DNA of 64,000 bases from Arenicola marina (GCA_964019135.1 OZ025253.1:5027059-5091058), one strand, 5' to 3'. Counted from the stretch's first letter, positions 1 to 10,920 are shown. Numbers and translations are program-made. The notes: generated by a model not told the origin, from the sequence alone.

Positions 1-2330
1 GGGCCAACGTAAATTCCAAGGCATTTAATAGGAAACTCACCAATGGTTATTCCATTTACTGTGATTTCTTTGTGTTTGTGCCGACCTAGGTAGATGCATA
101 TCGTTTTACTTTTGTTTAAGTATGGACCCGCTACTTTACTGAAATTATCTATCTCTTCTAAGGCATATTTTATCTGATTGACATCGTTTAGTAGTAGAGT
201 GCCATCGTCAGCGAATTGAGTTATTTTAGCTGATCGGCTATTTCTATGTGCGGTTATATGAAAACCTTTAATATTATCATTACTTTTGATGCGAACAGAC
301 AAAATTTCTACCACAATGATAAACAGCAGCGCAGAGAGCGGACATCCCTGTTTAACGCCACGGCTAACCTGAAAACTCTGCGACACATGGCCATTGTTTT
401 TCACGCAAACATTTGGGTTACTATAGAGGGTTTTGACCCATTGTACAAAGGTGTCTCCGAAATTGAACTTTTTTAAAGCTTTGACGAGGAATAACCACTC
501 GACCGAGTCAAACGCTTTTTCAAAGTCTAAGAATAGAAGGATACCACTTTTGTTTCTGGTGTAAGCATAATCTATGGTATCTTGAATCTGACGTATATTA
601 GTTCCGATAAAGCGTTTTTTTATGTATGCTGTTTGGTCTGAGCTGATTATGTTGTCTAATACATTTTGCATTCGACCGGATAGTACGAAAGCTAAAATTT
701 TGTAATCAGTATTAGCCAAACTAATTGGACGATAGTTTTTAAGCTCTTCCCGGGCTCCTTTTTTATGTATCAATCAGAGTACAGAATGTCGTTGGGAATA
801 GCTTAATTCACCTCGAGTGTGTGACTCACTGAAAACATTCAAGAGGATGGGACTAATGCTATTTATAAACGCCTGGTAGAACTCTGAACTGAGACCGTCA
901 GTTCCTGGGCTTTTATTCTTCTTCAGCCCACAGATCGCATCTTGTACTTCCTGTAGAGTTAGTAAACCTTCACATTTGGCTTTCTCTGCATCATTTAAGA
1001 CATTTGGAAGATTTGCCTGACTTAAGTACTCATCAACTTCTATTTCATTTGGACTTCTTGTCTTATATAGATTTTTATAAAAGTTTGCGCTTTCCTCAAG
1101 TATTTCTTGATCAGTTGATAGATTTGTGCCTGTTTCAGAAACCAAGCCGTCGATTCTGGAGTTAGCTTGTCGCTGCTTTTCTAATCGCACGAAATAACCG
1201 GTGTTTCGCTCTCCCTTTTCGATCCATTCTGCCCGTGAGCGGATTTGGGCCCCACGGGCCTTGTAAAGGGTTAGATTATCTAATTCTGTCTTAAGCTGTT
1301 TCCTCGTAATTTGTAGATGTTCACTAGAGCATTGAACCATTTTTTTATCTATATCTTTAATTTTGCATTCAAGATTTTTCAATTCTTTGTTTGTCTGTTG
1401 TTTTTCTCTTATTCCAAACGAAATAGAATATTCTTTTATTCTAATTTTACACATATCCCACAATGTACGATAGTCGACTACGCCCTCGTATTCCTCAGTT
1501 GTCTCAAAGATTATATCTCGGATAGATTTGGTGTACTTCTCTTTTTCTAAGTATGTTGAATTTAGCTTCCAGTAACCTCTTCCTCGCTTGCGTTTGCTAT
1601 CGCTCATTGTGCACATGACGGCTTTGTGGTCTGGGACAGGCGCTACTTCAATTTTACTTGACAGTATTTTGGAATTAAGTGATTGCGATGCCAATAGATA
1701 GTCTATACGAGACCTTATACCATTCGTAGATGCATGTATATACGTAAAATCCTGGTCTGTTGGATGTCCATACCTCCAAATGTCTTTTACGTCTAATGTA
1801 GATTTCATCTTTTTAAATTGCGATGAACTATAATCGAGATTTCCTGTTGACCTATCTAAAGAACTTTCGACTGAATTCAGGTCCGCGCCGATCATCAGGT
1901 TATCTAAGCTATCGGCATGATGCATAATCCAGTTAGATAGTTTTTTAAAGAAGTTGACCCTGTCTTTGTCGGGTGCATATGCAGCAACGATGCTGTAAGT
2001 GTTGCTTTCATCTATAATATTTAGAAGTAATCTTCTTCCGTCGTTACTTCTGTGACATGATGTGATAGTTGGCTTGTATTCGCTATGAAAAAGGATAGAT
2101 ACACCTCGACTATGAGACGAATCGCTTACACAGTGAATTGCTGTACCAGTCCATTGTTTGTTAAATTCGTCCACTGTACTGTCTGTCAGGAATGTTTCTT
2201 GAAGAAATGTGATGTGAATTTTTTTCTCGTTAATGAAATGTAGCACTGCAGAGCGTTTTTTACGGTCCCGTAGGCCTCTGCAATTTAAAGTTAATACATT
2301 TAGTTTATCCATCATATTATTTGCCCTCAA
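1..2330 (-). CDS. LINE ORF2: endonuclease and reverse transcriptase, 3' end outside window
   Basis: This encodes the EN-RT polyprotein needed for target-primed reverse transcription. The N-terminal 230 residues are an exonuclease-endonuclease-phosphatase fold: LNVLTLNCRGLRD, FLQETF, RGVSILF, IGADLNSVE, a SRIDYLL block and PDHKAV. RT begins near KNKSPGTDGLSSEFY. The open frame from 2330 closes with TGA at 774-776, but conserved RT continues in the same frame directly after it (LIHKKGA, NYRPISLANTDYKILA, FLDFEKAFDS, GVKQGCPLSALLF), so this is an internal nonsense codon. The catalytic FADD motif lies near 205-225. Sequence continues in RT to position 1, so the C-terminus is not visible. Start was taken at the first Met ahead of the endonuclease. 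Confidence 0.85.
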
Positions 2331-2565
2331 TTATTTATCACATGAGTATTTGACCCTTAATATATAGATGGCATGAATCAATTGTATACTCACGATTCGC
2401 CAATGTTTGATTGCAATTCAGCTATATAGTCATAATATAGGCATACTTTGGGTAATTATCCTTTGGTAATTCGACATATTAATAATGTCTTCCGATTATC
2501 TAATTCGTAGTCCGCTGACATATCCTTAAAACGTCATCGTTATGGCGCCGCGGCCGTCAGGATAA

Positions 2566-4128
2566 TCAAGTGTCGTCTGCTGGTTCGGCTCCGCCACAGG
2601 TCCGCCCCTGTTTGGCTGTTCCCGATGGCGAGTTGCCGGAGTGCTTTCGTTTACTGGAGATTGATCTATTGTGGCTCGAGTCTCGATGAAGGTAGCTTGC
2701 GATCGAAGCCTGTGATTTGTTTGCAGCGCCCCCGGTCTGTCGATGGTGGGCTGGACGGTGTTGACTGCTACTGGCATCATGTCGTGTCCTCGTGGAGGCT
2801 CGTGTCCGCTGCCTGCTGCGTGTCTCGGCGCAGTCTTCAGGGTTGGGGGTCTCGTCACCGCCTTGTGACTGTGTCGTCGTGTCGGACATATGGTCATTGT
2901 CGTTGTTTGATTCGGTGTTCGATGTTTCCTTGGGCTCAGTCTCCGCTCCTGACCGAGTGGACGCCTGCGCGTCGCCGTCGCTGCGGCATGTGGTCTCAGT
3001 TTGGGCTTCGTCGGGCTGGGCCACAAGTTCTTTCCTAACGCGCATCATGATGGCACCTAGGAGGTTCATTCCGGGCCAGAAATCTTTTTTCGTCATGAGA
3101 GTGTGGTCGGCCCGCAGACCGGTGCCCCACACTCGGTCGGTTGTTGCCTCCGCTATGCTGGATTTACAATCGAGCAGAGCGCGTGTGAAGCTTTCGTTTT
3201 GTTGCGCTTTAAGACGTATCAGGTGTTCCATAACGCCTTCTCGTTTGTCGTCCCATGATACAGCCAGCTCCTTCGGGAGTTCTTGGCTGTGCTTCTTTGC
3301 TTCACCTGCGTGAGAGGCCTCTTTTATTTTCGTCGCTAGCTCCGTTTGACCCAAATCACTGGCACGTTTCCATTGGTATGCGTGTTCCACGCTGTCAAAC
3401 TCACATCCAAACGCGACGATCTTCGCATGGTGAAAGTTTGACAGGATGTTGTGGTGTCCTTTGAATGCTGTGACATCGTCAGCCTCATTTAGTGCAGGGC
3501 ATGATTTGTTGCCGGCTTTGTGACCGCTCTGGTCACAAGCTTTGCAGGGTACGGAAAATTGTCCTTGGTGAAAAGTCTTGCACCTCATCCCCACTACTCG
3601 TATCTGGCGTGGAAGCAGTGGATAGATCGGCGCCTCGGCGTAGCAGAATCTATCTCCGTTTTTGTAGTTCGTTAACATTCCGTCTGGGTTTCTCGCGTTG
3701 GCGTATTTAATCGCTGTCGTTACCTTAACGCCTTTCTCCTCTAGAATTTTCACCACCTCATCACTGCTGACGGACATGGGTAAATATCGGATTGTAATTT
3801 TTTCCCGTTGCTCTCTGGGAGTGTCCTGTCTCGTTACATTGGGGTTTTTGTCGTACAACGTCACCTTCACCTCCTTGATGCGTAGTTCACGACGAATTAG
3901 CAGATCTGCCCGGGCGGCCTTGCTGGCCAGGTAGATCCGCCAGCACTCCCGTCTGCCATATTCCGGAGCTTGTGCGCCCTCCGGGGTGTGACCTATCGCC
4001 TTCCGAACAGCTTCGCATACTTCGAAGATTGAGGGTTTATCGGTTGCGATGGTGTTTTCGGTGTTCACGGCCAGGTCTGAGTCCTTGAAGAACACCGGCT
4101 CAACCATAACAGGTGCTGAGTTATCCAT
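2566..4128 (-). CDS. LINE ORF1 protein: RRM-like region, zinc knuckle, NADAR/YbiA-like domain
   Basis: The product is a 520-residue ORF1 protein, expected to bind the element's own RNA. Residues about 60-185 resemble the RNA-binding region of L1/Tx1 ORF1 proteins (ITIRYLP near 111). A zinc knuckle follows with Cys195, Cys198, His203 and Cys210 (CX2CX4HX6C, a slightly long last spacing). Residues about 220-366 match the NADAR/YbiA (DUF1768) pattern: LSNF (229-232), SVEHAYQ (246-252), GEAKK, KREGVM (295-300), an AQQN run, IAEATTDRVWGTG (325-337) and GMNLLG (353-358). NADAR family enzymes act on ADP-ribose derivatives; YbiA/RibX members are linked to riboflavin intermediates. The last 150 residues are low-complexity and polar. 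The frame is uninterrupted. Whether the NADAR fold is active here is unknown. Confidence 0.8.
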   Translation of the reverse strand: MDNSAPVMVEPVFFKDSDLAVNTENTIATDKPSIFEVCEAVRKAIGHTPEGAQAPEYGRRECWRIYLASKAARADLLIRRELRIKEVKVTLYDKNPNVTRQDTPREQREKITIRYLPMSVSSDEVVKILEEKGVKVTTAIKYANARNPDGMLTNYKNGDRFCYAEAPIYPLLPRQIRVVGMRCKTFHQGQFSVPCKACDQSGHKAGNKSCPALNEADDVTAFKGHHNILSNFHHAKIVAFGCEFDSVEHAYQWKRASDLGQTELATKIKEASHAGEAKKHSQELPKELAVSWDDKREGVMEHLIRLKAQQNESFTRALLDCKSSIAEATTDRVWGTGLRADHTLMTKKDFWPGMNLLGAIMMRVRKELVAQPDEAQTETTCRSDGDAQASTRSGAETEPKETSNTESNNDNDHMSDTTTQSQGGDETPNPEDCAETRSRQRTRASTRTRHDASSSQHRPAHHRQTGGAANKSQASIASYLHRDSSHNRSISSKRKHSGNSPSGTAKQGRTCGGAEPADDT

Positions 4129-4200
4129 GGTTCAGTGGTCACAACTTGTATATTTCAAGTCTGGTGAAATGTACAACGCCTGGCGTTTTGATGAAGCCTT

Positions 4201-4637
4201 CGAGACCAAAATGGCTGTGCATGTAATGGTAAACAAACAGGTGCATATGGCTAACATTCAAATAGCCTAGAACTGTGTAATATGAACTTACAGTGCTTAA
4301 AGAAAAGTCCAGATTGGTCCATGCATCGCGTTATCACAAATATCCAAGATATTGTCGCATTCCGCGCCAGCAGACGTGTAATATTGGTAGAAAACCCAGA
4401 GCAATGTTGGAAGCAATGTTCACTTTGCTGGGTCGCCCTAGATTTTCTGGTACTGATGTTACAACAATGGCAGCTGACACACGTACAGAAATCACAACAC
4501 ATTCAGCCCGTGTGACCGGAATGTTGCATTCATCGCGACTCCCCCCCCCCCGCCCCCCCATACCTCCATCGTGTTACAGGTGAATACATCGGTTACTGAG
4601 CTAGGTTTTTTCACTCAAGAACAGTTCGTTATGTACT
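4201..4637. other. No gene seen; poly-C run
   Basis: No coding signal supported. It holds a run of cytosines at about 4541-4558. The LINE 5' boundary may lie in the first part. Confidence 0.4.
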
Positions 4638-6583
4638 AGTTAAAGAACGAGCTGGAGTGCATTCGCTAAAATAAAGCACGAGACACGATAGCGTCGAGTA
4701 CTTTATTTGGGGAATGCACGACTGCGAGTTCTTTAACGTACTTATAAAATTGTTATAACAAGGCATGACATGTGCTCACGTTTGGACACATGAATTGAAT
4801 ATTGTGTCAATTGCACTGCCCAACGAATACATGAGGCACATTGTGGAAACAACGGTTCGTCATTGTGAAGCCCCAGGGGGGAGGGTAGGGGTGGGAAGGC
4901 GTGGATGAAGTAGACATTTTGGAAGTCATTGCTTCTCAGTTTCGTGAAAACATCGCCCCCTGAAAAGCGATATGACGAATATAATGAGAAATGTATGTAA
5001 TAGACAACTGTAGAATTTCCATATATTTTGAGATTTCTGATTTTAGCCCCGCCCCTTTGGTGCTTAACGTTGACTTATGCATTCCATTGTTTGTCTTGAA
5101 ATTGGCAAGTTCTGTCAACACCAGCCAACTCGGCTCCGCTCAGCTCAGCACGACAGATTATACCGTGACACTTGACGAGTCAATATTAACAACTGTTCTT
5201 TATCTAGATAATGCACAGTTTTTCCGTTCATTATTAAAATAAAGCACTGTTTTACCGTTCTTTATTTGAATAACGCACACTTACATTAATGCAACACGGC
5301 TAGGTCTGTTTTTCGATCCATTATTCAAGATAATGAACACTTAAGACAAAGGCGTGACGTCACACAATTTTTTAAGTGTTAGCTAAATAACGAGCTGGAG
5401 TGCTTTATTTGGGGAATGCACAATAGCGAGTTCTGTAACGTACTTATAAATTTGTTGTAACAAGGCATTAGTTCTGCTCATGGTTTGCGTGGTTCATTTT
5501 CTAGGATGGACACAAGAAATCGACAGCGTTAGGGAAGCAGCGGTTTGCTCTAAAATAAGAGAACTACCGATCAACTAATGCACCAGTTAATGTGAAGCCC
5601 CAGGGTGGAGGGTGAGAAGGCATGGGTGTAGTAGATACAAGTTTTAAAATCTTTTTTTAAATCCCTTCAATGAGAGCTTAACGGCACGTGGGTCGGTGGT
5701 TCGAGCCCTGCTGTGGTCATTCATTTCTATGTGGTCGCAAGATAGAGATCCCATGTCTTTCTTCGCAAAGAGTAGGGTGCTATTCTCGGGGAAATGGCTC
5801 CAATATCCATTCCTTCTCCCATTGACGCGATATGACCAAAAGTGGTTAAAGCGTCCTGAATAACCAACCAACCAACCATCTGGCATGTGGCACCTTTAGT
5901 ATCAATGGCATGACCAATGTCATACGGCCCCCCTTTCATAAGCGGCACCGGATATATATGCCATCGAAAACGGTCGAATTTACATATATTTCATGCTTTC
6001 TGATCTAATCCAGCCCCCCCCCCCGCCTGGAGCTTAACGGTGACATTTCATTGTCTTGAAATTTGCAAGTTCTGACAAGATCAGACCAGCTAGCTCGGCT
6101 CAGCTTAGCTCATATAGATTGATTGCACTTCGCGGAGTCAATATTAACAACTGTTCATTATCCAGATAATGCACAGTTTTTTGTTCTTTATTTAAAAAAA
6201 AAAATAAATAAATAAATAAAGAACATTTACGTTGATAAAACACGGCTAGGTCAGTTTTCCGGGTCATTCTTTGTGTTCTTTTTGTTCAAATTGTGTGACG
6301 TCACGCCTTTGTCTTAAGTGTTCATTATCTTGAAGAATGGATCGAAAAACAGACCTAGCCGTGTTGTATTAACGTAAGTGTGCGTTATTCAAATAAAGAA
6401 CGGTAAAACAGTGCTTTATTTTAATATTGAACGGAAAAACTGTGCATTATCTAGATAAAGAACAGTTATTAATATTGACTCGTCAAGTGTCACGGTATAA
6501 TCAGTCGAGCTGAGCTGAGCGGAGCCGAGTTGGCTGGTGTTGACAAAACTTGCCAATTTCAAGAAAAACAATGGAATGCATGT
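4638..6583. repeat. Tandemly duplicated and inverted repeat block
   Basis: Copy A (about 4638-5380) and copy B (about 5382-6300) share the same order of landmarks: an AACGAGCTGGAGTGC block with TTTATTTGGGGAATGCAC (4649 and 5390), TGAAGCCCCAGG (4866 and 5592), the TTGAAATTTGCAAG type motif (5096 and 6056), and a GTGACGTCAC-containing end (5355 and 6295). A third, partial copy lies inverted: 6290-6583 is the reverse complement of about 5077-5375 with few mismatches. The arms are about 295 bp and separated by about 915 bp, so the DNA could form a foldback. Copy B carries a SINE at about 5650-5880. No coding capacity is seen. Confidence 0.8.
5650..5880 (+). mobile_element. tRNA-derived SINE with AACC tail
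   Basis: A pol III B-box match, GGTTCGAGCCC, lies at 5698-5708, preceded by a degenerate tRNA-like head (GAGAGCTTAACGGCAC). The body is homologous to the minus-strand copy at 45436-45657, for example GATCCCATGTCTTTCTTC, CTTCTCCCATTGACGCG and AAAGTGGTTAAAGCGTC. It ends in a short AACC repeat at 5861-5877. It interrupts copy B of the surrounding duplication, so it is younger than that duplication. Confidence 0.8.
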
Positions 6584-6718
6584 TTTCCGATGGATTCTTC
6601 TAGATACTGAACACTTAAGGAACACAAAAGGCGTGACCTCAAACAAGTTTTAATGATGGATGGAACATCTAAATACCTCAGCGGATACTACGGCTTCTGG
6701 GGAATAGTCACCCAGCAA

Positions 6719-6830
6719 ACACGGAACATTCGCGTAATATTCGCTCAATGTTACTTCTGTGTTATGTTACAGACGAACATTCGCGTAATATTCGCTCAAT
6801 GTTACTTCTGTGTTATGTTACTCTGAACAA
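6719..6830. repeat. Short direct duplication, about 51-bp period
   Basis: A block starting GAACATTCGCGTAATATTCG is present twice (about 6725-6772 and 6776-6823). It is preceded by CACCCAGCAAACA, which resembles the CACCCAACAAACA end of the element at 24947, so it may be a transposon-end fragment. Confidence 0.6.
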
Positions 6831-7705
6831 AATTGCGACCGGGTTCACCAATGTTTCTTAAAATTTCATCATATAGAGCGGGTTTGTCGAAAAAAAAACC
6901 GTGCGGGTGTCTGCACGGTACTGCGAAATAGAGCGGGTCAACGTACGGAAAAAATGCCCTTTCCGAGCGGATTTTGGCGGTGAAAGAGGGAGGGGGCTTT
7001 ACCGTGGAACACCCCCCCCCCCATCCCCCCAACCCTGCAATGTATTAAGCCCCCCCCCCCCCCACCGGCGCCGGCGGCTGATTGACTGCACTCCCAACAG
7101 AGGGAGCTCGCGCAACTCACTCAAAGCCCTAGCGAGCGCCCTCTGTCGGAGAGTGGAAGTTGAAGCCGGCGGAAGTTGAAAGCATATTTTTTTTTCGAAG
7201 AGAGCCGCAATTCGCAGAAACTTAAAACTGAAGGTAAGTTAGAAGATACACACATCAGCGATACGATCACATTTTAAATAATATGATCAGTGGCTTATGA
7301 AGTAGGCAGGATAAGAGATGTGTAACTTTTGCAGCCCTTGACGATTTGAAAATGTAAGCTTTACTGATCATGCACAGTCACACTCACAGTGATCAGACGG
7401 TACAGTCTTGACACGTGTTCTTGTGACAGTACGCATCAGACTGTCAAACTGTAACGTCTGAACATTCAGGCTAGCACAGAACAGTGTTCTGTGCATGATC
7501 AAATAATCTGGCACTCCACGGCACTGGCACTGGCTCACTGGCACTGGCGCACTGCCACCAGGCCACTGGTGGCAGTTTTGATGTCAGAGCTAGCACTGGA
7601 CCCAGACCCTAGACCTGTTGCATGCGCTCCCCCCCCCCCCCCCCCTGGCTTCTCTCTTTCTTGGAGCGGGCTGGAGGGCCATGAAGTAAATATTGACATG
7701 GAGCG
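6831..7705. other. No gene seen; several poly-C runs
   Basis: I find no supported coding region. Cytosine runs lie at about 7012-7021, 7050-7063 and 7629-7645, with smaller C-rich stretches between them. Confidence 0.4.
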
Positions 7706-7709
7706 TTAA

Positions 7710-8810
7710 AGCAATATGTTCTGTAAGTTTTATATTACCAATCTCTTCTCTGTGTCAAATAAGTATATTCTGTATTGAATTTAAATCCTGAAAGCCTGTG
7801 GGCTATCCGGAGTGAAGCAAATTTATGCACTTAAGCAGAATTTGGTAGCCGGCTTTATATCCCTGCGTGCCTGTTCGGTATTCTGTGTGATATTGTCACC
7901 CTCTTGCTCAGACGTCCACAAGCGAACTAGTTTGCAAGTAAACAGTTTTATGTTAAAATTGTTATTTTACAGATGTAAGGAGATATCATATATATATGCA
8001 TCATAATTTTGAGATACTTTTAGTCTTGGCGCAAGTGCCCCCAGACAAGCCGGCTTCTTTAAGGGCACAACGATGTCAATGGTGAAACCCTTAGACTTTA
8101 GACGGGAATCGACTATAGCTTTTTTTAGAATGTGGGCGCGTACAATTCTAGTGCTTACATATTCTATATACCTTGTTCTATCTTCTGACATCAAGAAAGT
8201 GTCAACGCTAGATTGTTTTAGTCATATTTCCGTGAATAAATGTTGGAATATGCGACTTTCCCAACCAACTGCCATGCGTATGCAGTGCCACCTGGCGAAT
8301 CCCTCCACCATTTGAACCATTTGTAGCCTGGATCCTAAACTTTGTAACAGTCAATTACCTGTAACAGAGGGCGCTGCTTTTGTCTTAAAGTTCAAAGTGA
8401 GCGTCTGACAAGGCCCTCTAGCGGAGAGTCATATGCTAATGGAGAGGCGGACCCAAGTCGCATTCACAGCTATCGGGATCTGCCCAAAACAAATATAGTA
8501 GACAGTTGGTCAGGAAAAGTTGTGTGCTCTAATATTTCTTCTCAAAAATATAACCTAAACAACCTAGTGTCGACACACTTTCTTGGCGTTAGATGATGGA
8601 ACAAGGTATATAGAATACGTAAACACTATGATTGTTTGCGCATACATTATAATAAAACTTACAGTTGATTCCCTACTAACGTCTAAGGATTTTAACATGG
8701 ACACTGTTGTGCCCTTCGAGAAGCGGACTTGCCTGGGGGTACTTGCGCCAACTTTTAGTCTTGATTTTAAAATGTAAATAACATAAGATGGCGCATGTGA
8801 GTACGCTGCT
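7710..8810 (+). mobile_element. TTAA-flanked MITE, copy 1, interrupted by a nested MITE
   Basis: The element lies between TTAA at 7706-7709 and TTAA at 8811-8814. Its ends are short inverted repeats (AGCAATATG on the left, CGCTGCT on the right; the intact relative at 41423 shows AGCAATATA against TATATTGCT). The inner sequence is homologous to 19248-19604 and 41423-41769, with shared blocks such as GTCAAATAAGTAT, CTGAAAGCC and GGGCTATCCG, AGTTTTATGTT and ATGGCGCATGT. Without the nested insertion it is about 370 bp. It has no coding capacity, so it is a non-autonomous DNA transposon. TTAA targets are known for piggyBac and Kolobok types; which applies here is not settled. Confidence 0.75.
8026..8751 (+). 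mobile_element. Mutator-like MITE nested in the TTAA MITE
   Basis: This 726-bp element begins TTGGCGCAAGT and ends ACTTGCGCCAA. The terminal inverted repeats extend about 165 bp with mismatches (GCGCAAGTGCCCCCAG against GCGCAAGTACCCCCAG, then GGGCACAAC on both arms, continuing to a shared ACAAGGTATATAGAATA block). It is flanked by a perfect 9-bp target duplication CTTTTAGTC at 8017-8025 and 8752-8760. Long inverted repeats with a 9-bp duplication are typical of Mutator-like elements. The related copy at 41423-41769 has the uninterrupted site (CTTTTAGTCTTGATT), which confirms both edges. No transposase is encoded. Confidence 0.8.
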
Positions 8811-8814
8811 TTAA

Positions 8815-9605
8815 TTTAAAAATTAGTACTCTGTGTATATGTTGATTGCAGAATGTATGCAAATAAATGCACCTTGTTAATCCGTTCAAGTTGTTCTTCA
8901 TACCTTTATAGTTCCAAAGATTTCAAATCAAGGTGAGCAACTGACATTCACTTCATGGCTCTCTCTCGTCTCTGTATGGTGCAAGGTCAGCGACGCATGT
9001 TTCAGGGCTACCCAGTCTCAGTATGACACATACAGTAACACTGTACTGGTGTACATGTACAGTGGCCATGTTTCAATCATCAAATTCTGTATGTTTTTCT
9101 TGCTTATCATCGGTTTCTGTAGCATATTAAATGCTGAGCTGTGTACTTGCACCTAAAAATCATTTATCGGTTAACTCGATTCCCGTTTTCTTATTCTAAT
9201 AGTGTCTTCAGGTAGGATGCTAATTCATGTTCAATCTATTTTGCAGAAGCAATATATGTCAAATTGCAAGCCGAATGATATGCGTTGTGTCAATGAGCTC
9301 CGGGCAGAGATGATGCGGTTTGCCCCAGACAGGGAGTAAAAAAATGGAGGTAATTGAAGCTGCTTACAAAGTGCAATGATTGTGAGTTCACATGCTGCAG
9401 AAATTATACCCTTAAATGTGTGCTTGTGAATAAAGGATTTAATGATAGCTCACATGTATGCCACTAACTGTAACTGACCACTGCTTGCCTTTCTTTAATA
9501 GGTGCCGTCGATGGAGAAACCTGAACCTGAATGAGAGTTGAAGTTGATGTTGAAGCTGAAGTTGACAAAAAGCTTGTAATACAGAAGAATGGTGATGAAA
9601 AGCCT
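8815..9605. other. No gene seen
   Basis: AT-rich sequence with no supported ORF, RNA gene or repeat family that I could recognise. Confidence 0.4.
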
Positions 9606-9609
9606 AATT

Positions 9610-10030
9610 CTGCCCTCTAGTCTCCCGTCCCCAAATTTGAGGTGCCTCCCCTTCCCTAACTCGGGGTTTCTCCCCTCCTTTAACTTAGGTGTCCCCCCCC
9701 CCACCTGTAACTTGGGTGTCTTCTCTGCCGAGCTTGGGAGTCTTTCTCGTCATTAAACTTGGGGTACCACCCCAAACTTGGGTACCATCACAACTTGGGA
9801 TCGCTCCCCTCCCCAAACTTGGGGTGTCTCCCCTCCCCTAACTTAGGGTCTCTGTCCTCCCATAACTTGGGGTACCACCCTAACCTTTGGGTACCACCTC
9901 AATCTTGCGGTACTACCCCGAAGTTGGTGTACCACCCCCAACTTAGCATGTCTCCCATCCGCAAATTGGGGTGTCTCCCCTCCCCTAACATAGGGGGTCT
10001 CCCCTCCCCAAAAACTGTTTTTCTTCCTTC
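9610..10030. repeat. Degenerate C-rich minisatellite
   Basis: About 15 imperfect copies of a unit of 24-30 bp built from AACTTGGGGT and a CTCCCCTCCCC-type stretch. Unit length varies, which marks it as an old or poorly homogenised array. Confidence 0.75.
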
Positions 10031-10056
10031 AAACTAAAAGGGCTCTTCTCTCTCTG

Positions 10057-10345
10057 TAGTAGCGCAATGGCCTGTGAATCACGCCGTAACGTCAGTATAA
10101 GGACGAGTAACACTTGTTATACGGTATGTATTGTTGCAATGGCTTGTCAACCACGCGGTAATGTAATTATAAGGACCCCGTTAAAGTTGTTACACAGTTT
10201 GTATTGGTGCCATGGCCTGTTAACCAAGCGGTAATGTAATTATAAAGACTACGTTAAGCCTGTTATGCGGTTTGTATTGGCGTAATGGCCTGTCAACCAG
10301 CCGGTAATATAATAATAAAGACGTTAACAATGTTAAGCACTTGTC
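10057..10345. repeat. Four copies of a roughly 72-bp tandem repeat
   Basis: The block AATGGCCTGTCAACCA recurs at about 10067, 10138, 10211 and 10284, each followed by CGGTAATGTAATTATAA and GTTATACGGTTTGTATTG-like sequence. Copies differ at several positions. Confidence 0.75.
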
Positions 10346-10369
10346 TGCTTCATTTCTGTGAGTGCACCA

Positions 10370-10600
10370 TCATGTTCGTTTAACGTTCTGGGGAGGTTCG
10401 CTCGTAATATTAAAAAACATTCTCCGAATATTCTTCGAATATTCTCAAAATATTTTATCGAATATTCTCCAAATATTACTAAAAAATATTCCCTGAATGT
10501 TTTTCAGGAAAGTTTTACGGAATATTTTTTGGTAATATTTCCGTAACATGGCGGAATATTCGGAGAATATTCGGAGAATATTATTTTGTTACCTGGGCAT
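10370..10600. repeat. AATATTC-rich inverted repeat
   Basis: TTCTCCGAATATTC-type words near 10420-10470 are mirrored by GGAATATTCGGAGAATATT at about 10551-10586. The right edge (TTGTTACCTGGGCA) looks like a transposon terminus, but I could not pair it with a left terminus. Confidence 0.5.
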
Positions 10601-10693
10601 AATTAAAGTATATGGGAAACTCTTTAGACTTGGACTGTCACTAAAATCCCGAACGTTGTGAAAGCTACACAACATGGGCAAGGAGTATAAATA

Positions 10694-10920
10694 TGGGTCT
10701 GGAAGGGGGGCTCCAGTGTCCAATGTCGATTTGTCAAACTTCTTAGTGTCGAATTTTGCGCGACGTTCTCACTTTTTGGTTCAGTGTCGTTTTTCTCTCA
10801 AAAATTTGTATCGATGTCGCTTTTTCATATCCTCAGTGTCGGAATTTGGTGGTCAATGTCGAATGTCGAATTTTTAAATATGCCTGCGTCGCGTGTCGCC
10901 ATTTACCCGTTTCCGACCCC
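10694..10920 (+). repeat. Dispersed GTGTCGA-rich repeat, copy 1
   Basis: The hexamer GTGTCG/ATGTCG recurs every 15-35 bp (CAGTGTCGTTTTTC, TCGATGTCGCTTTTTC, CAGTGTCGGAATTTG, GTGTCGCCATTTA). Two further copies lie in opposite orientation at about 56985-57210 and 62195-62345. All three have a GGAAGG or CTTCCA element at the edge. No coding capacity is seen. Confidence 0.65.

Larger units (their letters stand above)
1..4200 (-). mobile_element. Tx1/L1-like LINE, 5' part, cut by window start
   Basis: This is a two-ORF non-LTR retrotransposon read on the minus strand. ORF1 lies at 2566-4128 and ORF2 (endonuclease plus reverse transcriptase) starts at 2330 and leaves the window at position 1. The two ORFs are separated by about 235 bp without coding signal. 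Roughly 4129-4300 may be its 5' UTR; I could not fix the 5' boundary. The RT active-site motif is FADD rather than YADD. ORF2 contains one in-frame stop, so this copy is inactive or nearly so, while ORF1 is fully open. The good state of ORF1 suggests a fairly young insertion. The Tx1/L1-like clade call rests on the apurinic-type endonuclease, the RRM/CCHC-type ORF1 and the RT motifs, and is an inference. Confidence 0.8.

Noticed and set aside
5691-5710. A tRNA gene at the B-box
   Set aside because: No acceptor stem or anticodon arm can be formed, and the same sequence recurs as a SINE at 45436-45657.
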